64,000 nucleotides of DNA from Paratinospora sagittata (taxonomy: Eukaryota; Streptophyta; Magnoliopsida; Ranunculales; Menispermaceae): positions 33,802,741 through 33,866,740 of the forward strand of contig CM069593.1 in the NCBI GenBank assembly GCA_035771175.1, given 5' to 3'. Shown piece after piece: positions 1 through 12,565 of the stretch. The notes under the pieces were generated by a model that made no database searches, was not told where the DNA came from, and was given only the letters and a program-made list of their open reading frames with translations. Position 1 is the first letter of the stretch; each line of letters opens with the position of its first letter. The position numbers were made by a program, and so were the translations under genes.

Positions 1-2
1 TA
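1..2 (+). repeat. Partial monomer at the left edge
   Basis: The last two bases of a monomer (the end of its T/A run) precede the first GATC at 3, so the array continues beyond the left edge of the window. Confidence 0.85.
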
Positions 3-2010
3 GATCGTGTCCTCATATTTCCAACACGTTTTGAATTACTCAAATCGGAGTTAAAACGGGAGAGTTATGGTCATTTCAAGTTTATTTATTGATTGGTCAA
101 TTTGATATGTCGGTCGGTAAGCAAACTTATGTAGCAATCAACTACCTTTTGGATCGATAAGTTAGTTGGCTGACTAGTATATTGCTTGACCAATCGGTAC
201 GTAAATTTTAAATAACCATAACTTATTCGTTTTAACTATGGTTTGAGTAATTTAAAATGAGTTGGATGGAGAAAGAGAATATCTACAAATTCATATGTTG
301 TTGCTTACTTCCGGAACACCGGTCACCGTTGATTAGTACTTTAAATAATTAGTAGCAACTGGTCCGGTCACTGATTACTGGAAAGTCACTTAAAGCTCCT
401 TGTTTTTTGGATCCTGTCCTCATATTTCCAACACATTTTGAATTTCTCAAATCGGAGTTAAAACGGAAGAGGTATTGTCATTTCAAGTTTATTCATCGAT
501 TGGTCAATTGATATGTCGGTCGGTAAGCAAACTTATATAGCAATCAACTACCTTTTGGATTGATAAGTTAGTTGACTGACTAGTATATAGATTGACCAAT
601 CGGTACGTAAATTTTAAATAACCACAACTTATTCGTTTTAACTATGGTTTGAGTAATTTAAAATGAGTTGGATGGTGAAAGAGAATATCTAAAAATTCAT
701 AGGCTGTAACTTACATTCGGAACACCGGTAACCGTCGATTTGTACATTGAATATTTAGTAGGAACTGGTCTGGTCACCGATTACTAAAAAGTCACCGAAA
801 GCTGCTGGTTTTTTAGATCGTGTCCTCATATTTCCAACACATTTTGAATTACTCAAATTGGAGTTAAAACGAAAGAGTTATGCTCTTTTGACGTTTACTT
901 ATTGATTGGTCAATCGATATGCCTGTCGGTAAGCAAACTTATATATCAATCAACTATCTTTTGGATCGACAACTTAGTTGACTGACTAGTATATTGGTTG
1001 ACCAATCGGTACGTAAATTTTAAATAACCACAACTTTTTCGTTTTAACTGTGGTTTGAGTAATTGAAAATGAGTTTGATGGAGAAAGAGAATATCTACAA
1101 ATTCATATGTTGTAGCTTACTTTCGGAACACCGGTCACTGTTGATTAGTACTTTAAATATTTAGTAGCAACTGGTCCGGTCACTGATTACTGGAAAGTCA
1201 CTCAAAGGTGCTGCTTTTTTTGATCCTGTCCTCATATTTCCAACACATTTTGAATTATTCAAATCGGAGTTAAAACGAAAGAGTTATAGTCGTTCCAAGT
1301 TTATTTATCGATTCGTCAATTGATATGTCGGTCGGTAAGCAAACTTATATAGCAATCAACTACCTTTTGGATCGATAAGTGAGTTCACTGACTAGTATCT
1401 TGCTTGACCAATCGGTACGTAAATTTTAAATAACCATAACTTATTCATTTTAACTATGGTTTGAGTAATTTAAAATGAGTTGGATGGAGAAAGAGAATAT
1501 CTACAAATTCATAGCCTGTAACTTACTTTCGGAACACCGGTAACCGTTGATTTGTACTGTGAATATTTAGTAGGAACTGGTCCGGTCACCGATTACTAAA
1601 AAGTCACCGAAAGCTGTTGGTTTTTTAGATCGTGTCCTCATATTTCCAACACATTTTGAATTACTCAAATTGGAGTTAAAATTAAAGAGTTATGGTCTTT
1701 TGAGCTTTACTTATTGATTGGTCAATCGATATGCCGATCGGTAAGCAAACTAATATATCAATCAACTATCTTTTGGATCGATAACTTAGTTGACCGACTT
1801 GTATATTGATTGACCAATCGGTACGTAAATTTTAATTAACCACAACTTTAATTGAAAATGAGTTTGATGGAGAAAGATAATATCTACAAATTCATATGCT
1901 GTAGCTTACTTTCAGAACACCGGTCACCGTTGATGAGTACTTTAAATATTTAGTAGCAACTGGTCCGGTCACTGATTACTGGAAAGTCACTCAAAGGTGC
2001 TGCTTTTTTA
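3..2010 (+). repeat. Monomers 1-5, diverged left block
   Basis: Starts are 3, 410, 816, 1222 and 1628. Monomer 1 resembles monomers 7 (2417) and 13 (4853): all carry an acacg or tcacg variant, cgggagag, and an extra T in caatttgatatg. Monomer 5 opens a subtype (ttaaaattaaagag) seen again at 2823. I see no clean higher-order period inside this block itself. Confidence 0.8.
1628..2010 (+). repeat. Truncated monomer, 23-bp internal deletion
   Basis: This monomer is 383 bp. At the junction 1849/1850, cacaacttt runs directly into aattgaaaatg, so the 23 bp normally between them (TTCGTTTTAAC through TTTGAGT) are missing. The loss lies inside the right 50-bp arm of the palindrome. The related monomer at 2823 keeps the segment, so the deletion is private to this copy. 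Confidence 0.92.
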
Positions 2011-5000
2011 GATCCTGTCCTCATACTTCCAACACATTTTGAATTAGTCAAATCGGAGTTAAAACGAAAAAGTTATAGTCGTTCCAAGTTTATTTATCGA
2101 TTGGTCAATTGATATGTCGGTCGGTAAGCAAACTTATATAGCAATCAACTACCTTTTAGATCGATAAGTTAGTTGACTGACTAGTATATTGATTGACCAA
2201 TCGGTACGTAAATTTTAAATAACCACAACTTTTTCGTTTTAACTATGTTTTGAGTAATTCAAAATGAGTTGGATGGAGAAAGAGAATATCTAAAAATTTA
2301 TATTTTGTAGCTTACTTCCGGAACACCGGTCACCGTTGATTAGTACTTTAAATAATTAGTAGCAACTTGTCCGGTCACTGATTACTGGAAAGTCACTCAA
2401 AGCTGCTGGTTTTTTGGATCCTGTCCTCATATTTCCATCACGTTTTGAATTACTCAAATCGGAGTTAAAACGGGAGAGTTTTGGTCATTTCAAGTTTATT
2501 TATCGATTGGTCAATTTGATATGTCGGTCGGTAAGCAAACTTATATAGCAATCAACTACCTTTTGGATCGATAAGTTAGTTGGCAGACTAGTATATTGCT
2601 TGACCAATCGGTACGTAAATTTTAAATAACCATAACTTATTCGTTTTAACTATGGTTTGAGTAATTTAAATGAGTTGGATGGAGAAAGAGAATATCTACA
2701 AATTCATAGGCTGTAACTTACTTTCGGAACACCGGTAACCGTTGATTTGTACTGTGAATATTTAGTAGGAACTGGTCCGGTCACCGATTACTTAAAAGTC
2801 ACCGAAAGCTGCTGGTTTTTTAGATCGTGTCCTCATATTTCCAACACATTTTGAATTACTCAAATTGGAGTTAAAATTAAAGAGTTATGGTCTTTTGAGC
2901 TTTACTTATTGATTGGTCAATCGATATGCCGATCGGTAAGCAAACTTATATATAAATCAACTATCTTTTGGATCGATAACTTAGTTGACCGACTTGTATA
3001 TTGATTGACCGATCGGTACGTAAATTTTAATTAACCACAACTTTTTCGTTTTAACTATGGTTTGAGTAATTGAAAATGAGTTTGATGGAGAAAGATAATA
3101 TCTACAAATTCATATGCTGTAGCTTACTTTCAGAACACCGGTCACCGTTGATGAGTACTTTAAATATTTAGTAGCAACTGGTCAGGTCACTGATTACTGG
3201 AAAGTCACTCAAAGGTGCTGCTTTTTTAGATCCAGTCCTCATATTTCCAACACATTTTGAATTAGTCAAATCGGAGTTAAAACAAAAGAGTTATAGTCGT
3301 TCCAAGTTTATTTATCGATTGGTCAATTGATATGTCGGTCGGTAAGCAAACTTATATAGCAATCAACTACCTTTTGGATCGATAAGTTAGTTGACTGACT
3401 TGTATGTTGATTGACCAATCGGTATGTAAATTTTAAATAACCACAACTTTTTCGTTTTAACTATGGTTTGAGTAATTGAAAATGAGTTTGATGGAGAAAG
3501 AGAATATATACAAATTCATATGTTGTAGCTTACTTTCGGAACACCGGTCACCGTTGATTTGTACTTTAAATAATTAATATCAACTGGTCCGGTCACTGAT
3601 TACTGGAAAGTTACTCAAAGCTGCTGGTTTTTTGGATCCTGTCCACATATTTCCAACACATTTTGAATTACTCAAATCGGAGTTAGAACGGAAGAGTTAT
3701 GGTCATTTCAAGTTTATTTATCGATTGGTCAATTGATATGTCGGTCGGTAAGCAAACTTATATAGCAATCAACTACCTTTTGGATCGATGAGTTAGTTGA
3801 CTGACTAGTATATTGATTGACCAATCGGTACGTAAATTTTAAATAACCAAAACTTATTCGTTTCAACTATGGTTTGAGTAATTTAAAATGAGTCGGATGG
3901 AGAAAGAGAATATCTACAAATTCATAGGCTGTAACTTACTTTCCTAACACCGGTAAAGGTTGATTTGTACTTTGAAAATTTAGTAGGAACTGGTCCGGTC
4001 AACGATTACTAAAAAGTCACCGAAAGCTGCTGGTTTTTTAGATCGTGTCCTCATATTTCCAACACATTTTGAATTACTCAAATTGGAGTTAAAACGAAAG
4101 AGTTATGGTCTTTTGAGGTTTACTTATTGATTGGTCAATCGATATGCCGATCGTTAAGCAAACTTATATATCAATCATCTATCTTTTGGATCGATAACTT
4201 AGTTGACTGACTTGTATATTGATTGACCAATCGGTACGCAAATTTTAATTAACCACAACTTTTTTGTTTTAACTATGGTTTGAGTAATTGAAAATGAGTT
4301 TGATGGAGAAAGATAATATCTACAAATTCATATGCTGTAGCTTACTTTCAGAACACCGGTCACCGTTGATGAGTACTTTAAATATTTAGTAGCAACTGGT
4401 CCGGTCACTGATTACTGGAAAGTCACTCAAAGGTGCTGCTTTTTTAGATCCTGTCCTCATACTTCCAACACATTTTGAATTAGTCAAATCGGAGTTAAAA
4501 CGAAAAAGTTATAGTCGTTCCAAGTTTATTTATCGATTGGTCAATTGATATGTCGGTCGGTAAGAAAACTTATATAGCAATCAACTACCTTTTAGATCGA
4601 TAAGTTAGTTGACTGACTAGTATATTGATTGACCAATCGGTACGTAAATTTTAAATAACCACAACTTTTTCGTTTTAACTATGTTTTGAGTAATTCAAAA
4701 TGAGTTGGATGGAGAAAGAGAATATCTAAAAATTTATATTTTGTAGCTTACTTCCGGAACACCGGTCACCGTTGATTAGTACTTTAAATAATTAGTAGCA
4801 ACTTGTCCGGTCACTGATTACTGGAAAGTCACTCAAAGCTGCTGGTTTTTTGGATCCTGTCCTCATATTTCCATCACGTTTTGAATTACTCAAATCGGAG
4901 TTAAAACGGGAGAGTTTTGGTCATTTCAAGTTTATTTATCGATTGGTCAATTTGATATGTCGGTCGGTAAGCAAACTTATATAGCAATCAACTACCTTTT

Positions 5001-5258
5001 GGATCGATAAGTTAGTTGGCTGACTAGTATATTGCTTGACCAATCGGTACGTAAATTTTAAATAACCATAACTTATTCGTTTTAACTATGGTTTGAGTAA
5101 TTTAAATGAGTTGGATGGAGAAAGAGAATATCTACAAATTCATAGGCTGTAACTTACTTTCGGAACACCGGTAACCGTTGATTTGTACTGTGAATATTTA
5201 GTAGGAACTGGTCCGGTCACCGATTACTTAAAAGTCACCGAAAGCTGCTGGTTTTTTA
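2011..5258 (+). repeat. Six-monomer copy: 2011-2822 repeated at 4447-5258
   Basis: Monomers starting at 2011 and 2417 match those at 4447 and 4853, an offset of 2436 bp (six monomers). Shared private variants are catacttcc, cgaaaaagtt, aaatttatattttgtag and ttccatcacg. A few single-base differences separate the copies, for example gtaagcaaac versus gtaagaaaac near 4562. Between them, 2823, 3229, 3635 and 4041 follow a looser three-monomer order, with gatgagtac recurring near 1933, 3152 and 4370 (about 1218 bp apart). Confidence 0.85.
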
Positions 5259-7694
5259 GATCGTGTCCTCATATTTCCAACACATTTTGAATTACTCAAA
5301 TTGGAGTTAAAACGAATGAGTTATGGTCTTTTGCCGTTTACTTATTGATTCGTCAATCGATATGCCGATCGGTTAGCAAACTTATATTTCAATCAACTAT
5401 CTTTTGGATCGATAACTTAGTTGAATGACTTGTATGTTGATTGACCAATCGGTACGTAAATTTTAAATAACCACAACTTTTTCGTTTTAACTATGGTTTG
5501 AGTAATTGAAAATGAGTTTGATGGAGAAAGAGAATATATACAAATTCATATGTTGTAGCTTACTTTCGGAACACCGGCCACCGTTGATTTGTACATTAAA
5601 TAATTAGTAGCAACTGGTCCGGTCACTGATTACTGGAAAGTTACTCAAAGCTGCTGGTTTTTTGGATCCTGTCCACATATTTCCAACACATTTTGAATTA
5701 CTCAAATCAGAGTTAGAACGGAAGAGTTATGGTCATTTCAAGTTTATTTATCGATTGGTCAATTGATATGTCGGTCGGTAAGCAAACTTATATAGCAATC
5801 AACTACCTTTTGGATCGAGAAGTTAGTTGACTGACTAGTATATTGATTGACCAATCGGTACATAAATTTTAAATAACCAAAACTTATTCGTTTTAACTAT
5901 GGTTTGAGTAATTTAAAATGAGTCGGATGGAGAAAGAGAATATCTACAAATTCATAGGCTGTAACTTACTTTCGGAACACCGGTAAAGGTTGATTTGTAG
6001 TTTGAATATTTAGTAGGAACTGGTCCGGTCACCGATTACTAAAAACTCACCGAAAGCTGCTGGTTTTTTAGATCGTGTCCTCATATTTCCAACACATTTT
6101 GAATTACTCAAATTGGAGTTAAAACGAAAGAGTAATGGTCTTTTGAGGTTTACTTATTGATTGGTCAATCAATATGCCGATCGGTAAGCAAACTTATATA
6201 TCAATCAACTATCTTTTGGATCGATAACTTAGTTGACTGACTTGTATATTGATTGACCAATCGGTACGCAAATTTTAATTAACCACAACTTTTTCGTTTT
6301 AACTATGGTTTGAGTAATTGAAAATGAGTTTGATGGAGAAAGATAATATCTACAAATTCATATGTTGTAGCTTACTTTCAGAACACCGGTCACCGTTGAT
6401 TAGTACTTTAAATATTTAGTAGCAACTGGTCAGGTCACTGATTACTGGAAAGTCACTCAAAGGTGCTGCTTTTTTAGATCCAGTCCTCATATTTCCAACA
6501 CATTTTGAATTAGTCAAATCGGAGTTAAAACGAAAGAGTTATAGTCGTTCCAAGTTTATTTATCGATTGGTCAATTGATATGTCGGTCGGTAAGCAAACT
6601 TATATAGCAATCAACTACCTTTTGGATCGATAAGTTAGTTGACTGACTTGTATGTTGATTGACCAATCGGTATGTAAATTTTAAATAACCACAACTTTTT
6701 CGTTTTAACTATGGTTTGAGTAATTGAAAATGAGTTTGATGGAGAAAGAGAATATATACAAATTCATATGTTGTAGCTTACTTTCGGAACACCGGTCACC
6801 GTTGATTTGTACTTTAAATAATTAATAGCAACTGGTCCGGTCACTGATTACTGGAAAGTTACTCAAAGCTGCTGGTTTTTTGGATCCTGTCCACATATTT
6901 CCAACACATTTTGAATTACTCAAATCGGAGTTAGAACGGAAGAGTTATGGTCATTTCAAGTTTATTTATCGATTGGTCAATTGATATGTCGGTCGGTAAG
7001 CAAACTTATATAGCAATCAACTACCTTTTGGATCGATGAGTTAGATGACTGACTAGTATATTGATTGACCAATCGGTACGTAAATTTTAAATAACCAAAA
7101 CTTATTCGTTTCAACTATGGTTTGAGTAATTTAAAATGAGTCGGATGGAGAAAGAGAATATCTACAAATTCATAGGCTGTAACTTATTTTCCTAACACCG
7201 GTAAAGGTTGATTTGTACTTTGAAAATTTAGTAGGAACTGGTCCGGTCAACGATTACTAAAAAGTCACCGAAAGCTGCTGGTTTTTTAGATCGTGTCCTC
7301 ATATTTCCAACACATTTTGAATTACTCAAATTGGAGTTAAAACGAAAGAGTTATGGTCTTTTGAGGTTTACTTATTGATTGGTCAATCGATATGCCGATC
7401 GGTAAGCAAACTTATATATCAATCATCTATCTTTTGGATCGATAACTTAGTTGACTGACTTGTATATTGATTGACCAATCGGTACGCAAATTTTAATTAA
7501 CCACAACTTTTTTGTTTTAACTATGGTTTGAGTAATTGAAAATGAGTTTGATGGAGAAAGATAATATCTACAAATTCATATGTTGTAGCTTACTTTCAGA
7601 ACACCGGTCACCGTTGATTAGTACTTTAAATATTTAGTAGCAACTGGTCAGGTCACTGATTACTGGAAAGTCACTCAAAGGTGCTGCTTTTTTA
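3229..7694 (+). repeat. Eight-monomer copy: 3229-4446 repeated at 6477-7694
   Basis: The three monomers at 3229, 3635 and 4041 recur at 6477, 6883 and 7289, an offset of 3248 bp (eight monomers). Diagnostic shared features are gatccagtcc, cggtatgtaaat, gagttagaacgg, ttcctaacacc with ggtaaagg, and an extra T in cttttttgttttaac. The monomers at 5665, 6071 and 6477 are closely related to 6883, 7289 and 7695, a three-monomer (1218-bp) step. This pattern of nested offsets is expected from repeated unequal exchange. Confidence 0.82.
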
Positions 7695-10600
7695 GATCCA
7701 GTCCTCATATTTCCAACACATTTTGAATTAGACAAATCGGAGTTAAAACGAAAGAGTTATAGTCGTTCCAAGTTTATTTATCGATTGGTCAATTGATATG
7801 TCGGTCGGTAAGCAAACTTATATAGCAATCAACTACCTTTTGGATCGATAAGTTAGTTGACAGACTAGTATATTGATTGACCAATCGGCACGTAAATTTT
7901 AAATAACCACAACTTTTCGTTTTAACTATGGTTTGAGTAATTCAAAATGAGTTGGATGGAGAAAGAGAATATCTAAAAATTCATACGTTGTAGCTTACTT
8001 CCGGAACACCGGTCACCGTTGATTTGTACTTTAAATAATTAGTAGCAACTGGTCCGGTCACTGATTACTAGTAAGTTACTCAAAGCTGCTGGTTTTTTCG
8101 GTTCTGTCCACATATTTCCAACACATTTTGAATTACTCCAATCGGAGTTAAAACGGAAGAGTTATGGTCATTTCAAGTTTATTTATCGATTGGTCAACTG
8201 ATATGTCGGTGGGTAAGCAAACTTATATAGCAATCAACTACCTTTTGGATCGATAAGTTGGTTGACTGACTAGTATATTGATTGACCAATCGGTACGTAA
8301 ATTTTAAATAACCCCAACTTTTTCATTTTAACTATGGTTTGAGTAATTCAAAATGAGTTGGATGGAGAAAGAGAATATCTACAAATTCGTAGGCTGTAAC
8401 TTACTTTCGGAACACCGGTCACCGTTGATTTGTACTTTAAATAATTAGTAGCAACTGGTCTGGTCACTGATTACTGGAAAGTTACTGAAAGCTGCTGGTT
8501 TTTTGGATCCTGTCCACATATTTCCAACACATTTTGAATTACTCAAATCGAAGTTAAAACGGAAGAGTTAGGGTCATTTCAAGTTTATTTATCGATTGGT
8601 CAATTGATATGTCCGTCGGTAAGCACACTTATATAGCAATCAACTACCTTTTGGATCGATAAGTTAGTTGACTGACTAGTATATTGATTGACCAATCGGT
8701 ACGTAAATTTTAAATAACCAAAACTTATTCGTTTTAACTATGGTTTGAGTAATTTAAAATGAGTTGGATGGAGAAAGAGAATATCTACAAATTCATAGGC
8801 TCTAACTTACTTTCGGAACACCGGTAACCGTTGATCTGTGCTTTGAATATTTAGTAGGAACTGGTCCGGTCACCGATTACAAAAAAGTCACCGAAAGCTG
8901 CTGGTTTTATAGATCGTGTCCTCATATTTCCAACACATTTTGAATTACTCAAATTGGAGTTAAGACGAAAGAGTTATGGTCTTTTGAGGTTTACTTAGTG
9001 ATTGGTCAATCGATATGCCGGTCGCTAAGCAAACTTATATATCAATCAACTACCTTTTGGATCGATAACTTAGTTGACTGACTTGTATATGGATTGACCA
9101 ATCGGTACGTAAATTTTAAATAACCACAATTTTTTCGTTTTAACTATGGTTTGAGTAATTGAAAATGAGTTTGATGGAGAAAGAGAATATCTACAAATTC
9201 ATATGCTGTAGCTTACTTTCGGAACACCGGTCACCGTTGATTTGTACTTTAAATATTTAGTAGCAACTGGTCCGACCCCCGATTACTAAAAAGTCAACGA
9301 AAGCTGCTAGTTTTTTAGATCGTGTCCTCATATTTCCAACACATTTTGAATTACTCAAATTGGAGTTAAAACGAAAGAGTTATGGTCTTTTGAGGTTTAC
9401 TTATTGATTAGTCAATCGTTATGCCGGTCGGTAAGCAAACTTATATATCAATCAACTATCTTTTGGATCGATAACTTAGTTGACTGACTAGTATATTGAT
9501 TGACCAATCGGTACGTAAATTTTAAATAACCACAACTTTTTCGTTTTAACTATGGTTTGAGTAATTGAAAATGAGTTTGATGGAGAAAGATAATATCTTC
9601 AAATTCGTATGTTGTAGCTTACTTTTAGAACACCGGTCACCGTTGATTAGTACTTTAAATATTTAGTAGCAACTGGTTTGGTCACTGATTACTGGAAAGT
9701 CACTCAAAGGTGCTGCTTTTTTAGATGTTGTCCTCATATTTCCAACACATTTTGAATTAGTCAAATCGGAGTTAAAACGAAAGAGTTATAGTCGTTCCAA
9801 GTTTATTTATCGAATGGTCAATTGATATGTCGGTCGGTAAGCAAACTTATATAGCAATCAACTACCTTTTGGATCGATAAGTTAGTTGACTGACTAGTAT
9901 ATTGATTGACCAATCGGCACGTAAATTTTAAATAACCACAACTTTTTCGTTTTAACTATGGTTTGAGTAATTCAAAATGAGTTGGATGGAGAAAGAGAAT
10001 ATCTAAAAATTCATACGTTGTAGCTTACTTCCGGAACACCGGTCACCGTTGATTTGTACTTTAAATAATTAGTAGCAACTGGTCCGGTCACTGATTACTA
10101 GTAAGTTACTCAAAGCTGCTGGTTTTTTCGGTTCTGTCCACATATTTCCAACACATTTTGAATTACTCAAATCGGAGTTAAAACGGAAGAGTTATGGTCA
10201 TTTCAAGTTTATTTATCGATTGGTCAACTGATATGTCGGTGGGTAAGCAAACTTATATAGCAATCAACTACCTTTTGGATCGATAAGTTGGTTGACTGAC
10301 TAGTATATTGATTGACCAATCGGTACGTAAATTTTAAATAACCACAACTTTTTCATTTTAACTATGGTTTGAGTAATTCAAAATGAGTTGGATGGAGAAA
10401 GAGAATATCTACAAATTCATAGGCTGTAACTTACTTTCGGAACACCGGTCACCGTTGATTTGTACTTTAAATAATTAGTAGCAACTGGTCCGGTCACTGA
10501 TTACTGGAAAGTTACTGAAAGCTGCTGGTTTTTTGGATCCTGTCCACATATTTCCAACACATTTTGAATTACTCAAATCGAAGTTAAAACGGAAGAGTTA

Positions 10601-11753
10601 GGGTCATTTCAAGTTTATTTATCGATTGGTCAATTGATATGTCCGTCGGTAAGCAAACTTATATAGCAATCAACTACCTTTTGGATCGATAAGTTAGTTG
10701 ACTGACTAGTATATTGATTGACCAATCGGTACGTAAATTTTAAATAACCAAAACTTATTCGTTTTAACTATGGTTTGAGTAATTTAAAATGAGTTGGATG
10801 GAGAAAGAGAATATCTTCAAATTCATAGGCTGTAACTTACTTTCGGAACACCGGTAACCGTTGATCTGTGCTTTGAATATTTAGTAGGAACTGGTCCGGT
10901 CACCGATTACAAAAAAGTCACCGAAAGCTGCTGGTTTTATAGATCATGTCCTCATATTTCCAACACATTTTGAATTTCTCAAATTGGAGTTAAGACGAAA
11001 GAGTTATGGTCTTTTGAGGTTTACTTAGAGATTGGTCAATCGATATGCCGGTCGCTAAGCAAACTTATATGTCAATCAACTACCTTTTGGATCGATAACT
11101 TAGTTGACTGACTTGTATATTGATTGACCAATCGGTACGTAAATTTTAAATAACCACAATTTTTTCGTTTTAACTATGGTTTGAGTAATTGAAAATGAGT
11201 TTGATGGAGAAAGAGAATATCTACAAATTCATATGCTGTAGCTTACTTTCGGAACACCGGTCACCGTTGATTTGTACTTTAAATATTTAGTAGCAACTGG
11301 TCCGGCCCCCGATTACTAAAAAGTCAACGAAAGCTGCTAGTTTTTTAGATCGTGTCCTCATATTTCCAACACATTTTGAATTACTCAAATTGGAGTTAAA
11401 ACGAAAGAGTTATGGTCTTTTGAGGTTTACTTATTGATTGGTCAATCGATATGCCGGTCGCTAAGCAAACTTATATATCAATCAACTATCTTTTGGATCG
11501 ATAACTTAGTTGACTGACTAGTATATTGATTGACCAATCGGTACGTAAAGTTTAAATAACCACAATTTTTTCGTTTTAACTATGGTTTGAGTAATTGAAA
11601 ATGAGTTTGATGGAGAAAGAGAATATCTACAAATTCATATGCTGTAGCTTACTTTCGGAACACCGGTCACCGTTGATTTGTACTTTAAATATTTAGTAGC
11701 AACTGATCCGGCCCCCGATTACTAAAAAGTCAACGAAAGCTGCTAGTTTTTTA
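7695..11753 (+). repeat. Five-monomer higher-order repeat, two copies
   Basis: Monomers 7695, 8100, 8506 and 8912 recur at 9724, 10130, 10536 and 10942, an offset of 2029-2030 bp. Private variants confirm it: cggttctgtcc in place of ggatcctgtcc at 8100 and 10130; gtaagttact; gagttaggg with gtccgtcgg; and ttatagatc with a preceding gattacaaaaaag. The fifth monomer differs between copies: 9318 carries gattagtcaatcgttatg, as do 11754 and 15002, while 11348 does not. Confidence 0.88.
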
Positions 11754-12565
11754 GATCGTGTCCTCATATTTCCAACACATTTTGAATTACTCAAATTGGA
11801 GTTAAAACGAAAGAGTTATGGTCTTTTGAGGTTTACTTATTGATTAGTCAATCGTTATGCCGGTCGGTAAGCAAACTTATATATCAATCAACTATCTTTT
11901 GGATCGATAACTTAGTTGACTGACTAGTATATTGATTGACCAATCGGTACGTAAAGTTTAAATAACCACAATTTTTTCGTTTTAACTATGGTTTGAGTAA
12001 TTGAAAATGAGTTTGATGGAGAAAGAGAATATCTACAAATTCATATGTTGTAGCTTGCTTTCGGAACACCGGTCACCGTTGATTTGTACTTTAAATATTT
12101 AGTAGCAACTGGTCCGGACACTGATTACTAGAAAGTTACTCAAAGCTGCTGGTTTTTTGGGTTCTGTCCACATATTTCCAACACATTTTGAATTACTCAA
12201 ATCGGAGTTAAAACCTAAGAGTTATGGTCATTTCATGTTTATTTATCGATTGGTCAATGGATATGTCGGTGGGTAAGCAAACTTATATAGCAATCAACTA
12301 CGTTTTGGATCGATAAGTTTGTTGACTGACTAGTATATTGATTGACCAATTGGTACGTAAATTTTAAATAACCACAACTTTTTCATTTTATCTATGGTTT
12401 GAGTAATTCAAAATGAGTTGGATGGAGAAAGAGAATATCTACAAATTCATACGTTGTAGCTTACTTTCGGAACACCGGTCACCGTTGATTTGTACTTTAA
12501 ATAATTAGTAGCAACTGGTCTGGTCACTGATTACTGGAAAGTTACTCAAAGCAGCTGGTTTTTTC
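11754..12565 (+). repeat. Two monomers linking the five- and three-monomer repeats
   Basis: Monomer 11754 shares gattagtcaatcgttatg with 9318 and 15002, and cgtaaagttt with 11348. Monomer 12160 carries gggttctgtcc, caatggatatg, caattggtac and cattttatctatgg, the signature of type B in the 16-33 kb repeat. It is therefore an early or donor form of that type. Confidence 0.75.
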